From: Cytobacillus praedii
GTDB lineage: Bacteria > Bacillota > Bacilli > Bacillales > Cytobacillaceae
Reading direction: 5' to 3'
NCBI RefSeq assembly: GCF_001439605.1
Contig: NZ_LMBX01000007.1
Location: forward strand, 1 to 64,000
Length of the DNA stretch: 64,000 nucleotides
Part shown: positions 63,179 to 64,000 of the stretch, piece after piece
How positions within the stretch are numbered: the stretch's first letter is position 1
Layout of the letters: every line of letters starts with the position of its first letter
The notes under the pieces: model-generated
What the model saw: the letters and a program-made list of their open reading frames with translations, nothing else
What the model was told of the DNA's origin: nothing
The model's database searches: none
Position numbers and translations under genes: made by a program

Positions 63179-64000
63179 ATGTCAGAGTTTCTTGTAATCG
63201 TTGAGTCGCCTGCAAAGGCAAAAACGATCGAGCGTTATCTTGGGAAAAAATATAAAGTAAGAGCATCTATGGGTCATGTTCGAGATTTACCAAAAAGCCA
63301 AATGGGTGTTTATAAAGAAAATAATTTCGAACCAAAATATATAACGATCCGAGGAAAGGGCCCTGTTTTAAAAGAATTAAAGACAGCAGCCAAAAAAGCA
63401 AAAAAAATCTATCTAGCAGCCGACCCGGATCGTGAAGGGGAGGCAATCGCATGGCATTTAGCCCATAGCCTAAATATGGATGTAACATCAGATTGCCGTG
63501 TAGTTTTTAATGAAATTACAAAAGATGCCATTAAAGAATCATTTAAGCATCCTAGACCGATTAATATGGACCTAGTTGATGCTCAGCAAGCGAGAAGAGT
63601 TCTTGATCGACTTGTTGGTTACAATATAAGTCCTTTATTATGGAAGAAAGTTAAGAAGGGTTTAAGTGCTGGGAGAGTTCAGTCTGTTGCTGTTCGATTA
63701 ATCATTGACAGGGAAAAAGAAATTAAAGCATTTATTCCTGAAGAGTATTGGTCCATTGAAGGTGACTTTCTTAAGGGAAGGGAAAGCTTTGAAGCTAACT
63801 TTTACGGGGTTGGGAATGATAAGCTTGAATTACATTCTAAGGAAGAAGTTGAGCGTGTCCTTAGCAAGATGGAAGGAAATGAATTCCAAGTAACATCTGT
63901 CACTAAAAAAGAGAGAAAACGAAACCCGGCAGCACCGTTTACTACTTCATCCTTACAGCAGGAAGCCGCACGAAAATTAAATTTCCGTGCGAAGAAAACG
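63179..64000 (+). CDS. topA: DNA topoisomerase I, 5' part (cut by the window end)
   Basis: TopA relaxes negative supercoils. The window holds the first 274 codons. The TOPRIM domain is visible: [20 protein letters not shown] with the catalytic Glu and [16 protein letters not shown] with the metal-binding acidic residues. [11 protein letters not shown] is also present. The active-site Tyr and zinc fingers lie beyond the window. AAGGAGGA is 6 bases before the ATG. The frame is open to the last base, so the gene is only truncated by the window. Confidence 0.96.
   Translation, partial: MSEFLVIVESPAKAKTIERYLGKKYKVRASMGHVRDLPKSQMGVYKENNFEPKYITIRGKGPVLKELKTAAKKAKKIYLAADPDREGEAIAWHLAHSLNMDVTSDCRVVFNEITKDAIKESFKHPRPINMDLVDAQQARRVLDRLVGYNISPLLWKKVKKGLSAGRVQSVAVRLIIDREKEIKAFIPEEYWSIEGDFLKGRESFEANFYGVGNDKLELHSKEEVERVLSKMEGNEFQVTSVTKKERKRNPAAPFTTSSLQQEAARKLNFRAKKT

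Overview
This window is a stretch of core chromosome from a low-GC, spore-forming member of the Bacillaceae (Bacillus or a close relative). Gene order follows the Bacillus subtilis lspA-to-topA segment almost gene for gene. The 26-residue SpoVM peptide, the PyrR-regulated pyr operon, FapR, the PrpC/PrkC pair and ribosome-hibernation-free, strongly SD-led, tightly overlapping cistrons all fit that assignment. I see no prophage, transposase, CRISPR array, resistance island or tRNA/rRNA gene.

Layout. 1-2054: terminator of an upstream gene, a DksA/TraR-like small protein, lspA and rluD. 2051-13945: the complete UMP pathway (pyrR-pyrP-pyrB-pyrC-carA-carB-pyrK-pyrD-pyrF-pyrE) with a promoter, two PyrR attenuators and one terminator-less PyrR loop, closed by a terminator shared with the convergent rqcH. 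15661-16484: a gene-free stretch made of a 52-bp tandem repeat array and a Bacillus intergenic repeat. 16485-21652: calcium ATPase, a long structured leader, then yloC-remA-gmk-rpoZ. 21936-33831: coaBC-priA-def-fmt-rsmB-rlmN-prpC-prkC-rsgA-rpe, packed with overlaps. 33978-37679: thiN, spoVM, rpmB (opposite strand), yloU-fakA. 37870-44613: recG, then the fatty acid and phospholipid cluster fapR-plsX-fabD-fabG-acpP, then rnc. 44664-52269: smc-ftsY, a decayed 0.65-kb gap, ylxM-ffh-rpsP-khpA. 52504-59499: ylqD-rimM-trmD-rplS, a type I signal peptidase, rbgA, rnhB, and the FliK-like/FlhB-like pair ylqG-ylqH. 59769-64000: sucCD, dprA and the 5' part of topA.

The genes form functional blocks: pyrimidine synthesis with PyrR feedback; translation start and ribosome maturation (def, fmt, rsmB, rlmN, rsgA, rimM, trmD, rbgA, khpA, several r-proteins); membrane lipid synthesis under FapR; SRP targeting (ftsY, ylxM, ffh) beside lipoprotein and type I signal peptidases; and chromosome maintenance (priA, recG, smc, rnhB, dprA, topA).

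Nothing here is an obviously new multi-gene system. The most interesting signals are in the noncoding DNA: a possible translational PyrR switch in front of pyrP, a long foldable leader before yloC, a 52-bp tandem array, a 24-bp-arm hairpin between acpP and rnc, and several dispersed repeat families. Among proteins, the YlqG/YlqH pair looks like a stand-alone version of the FliK/FlhB substrate-switch couple. All calls come from reading the sequence and remembered family features; no database search or folding program was run.
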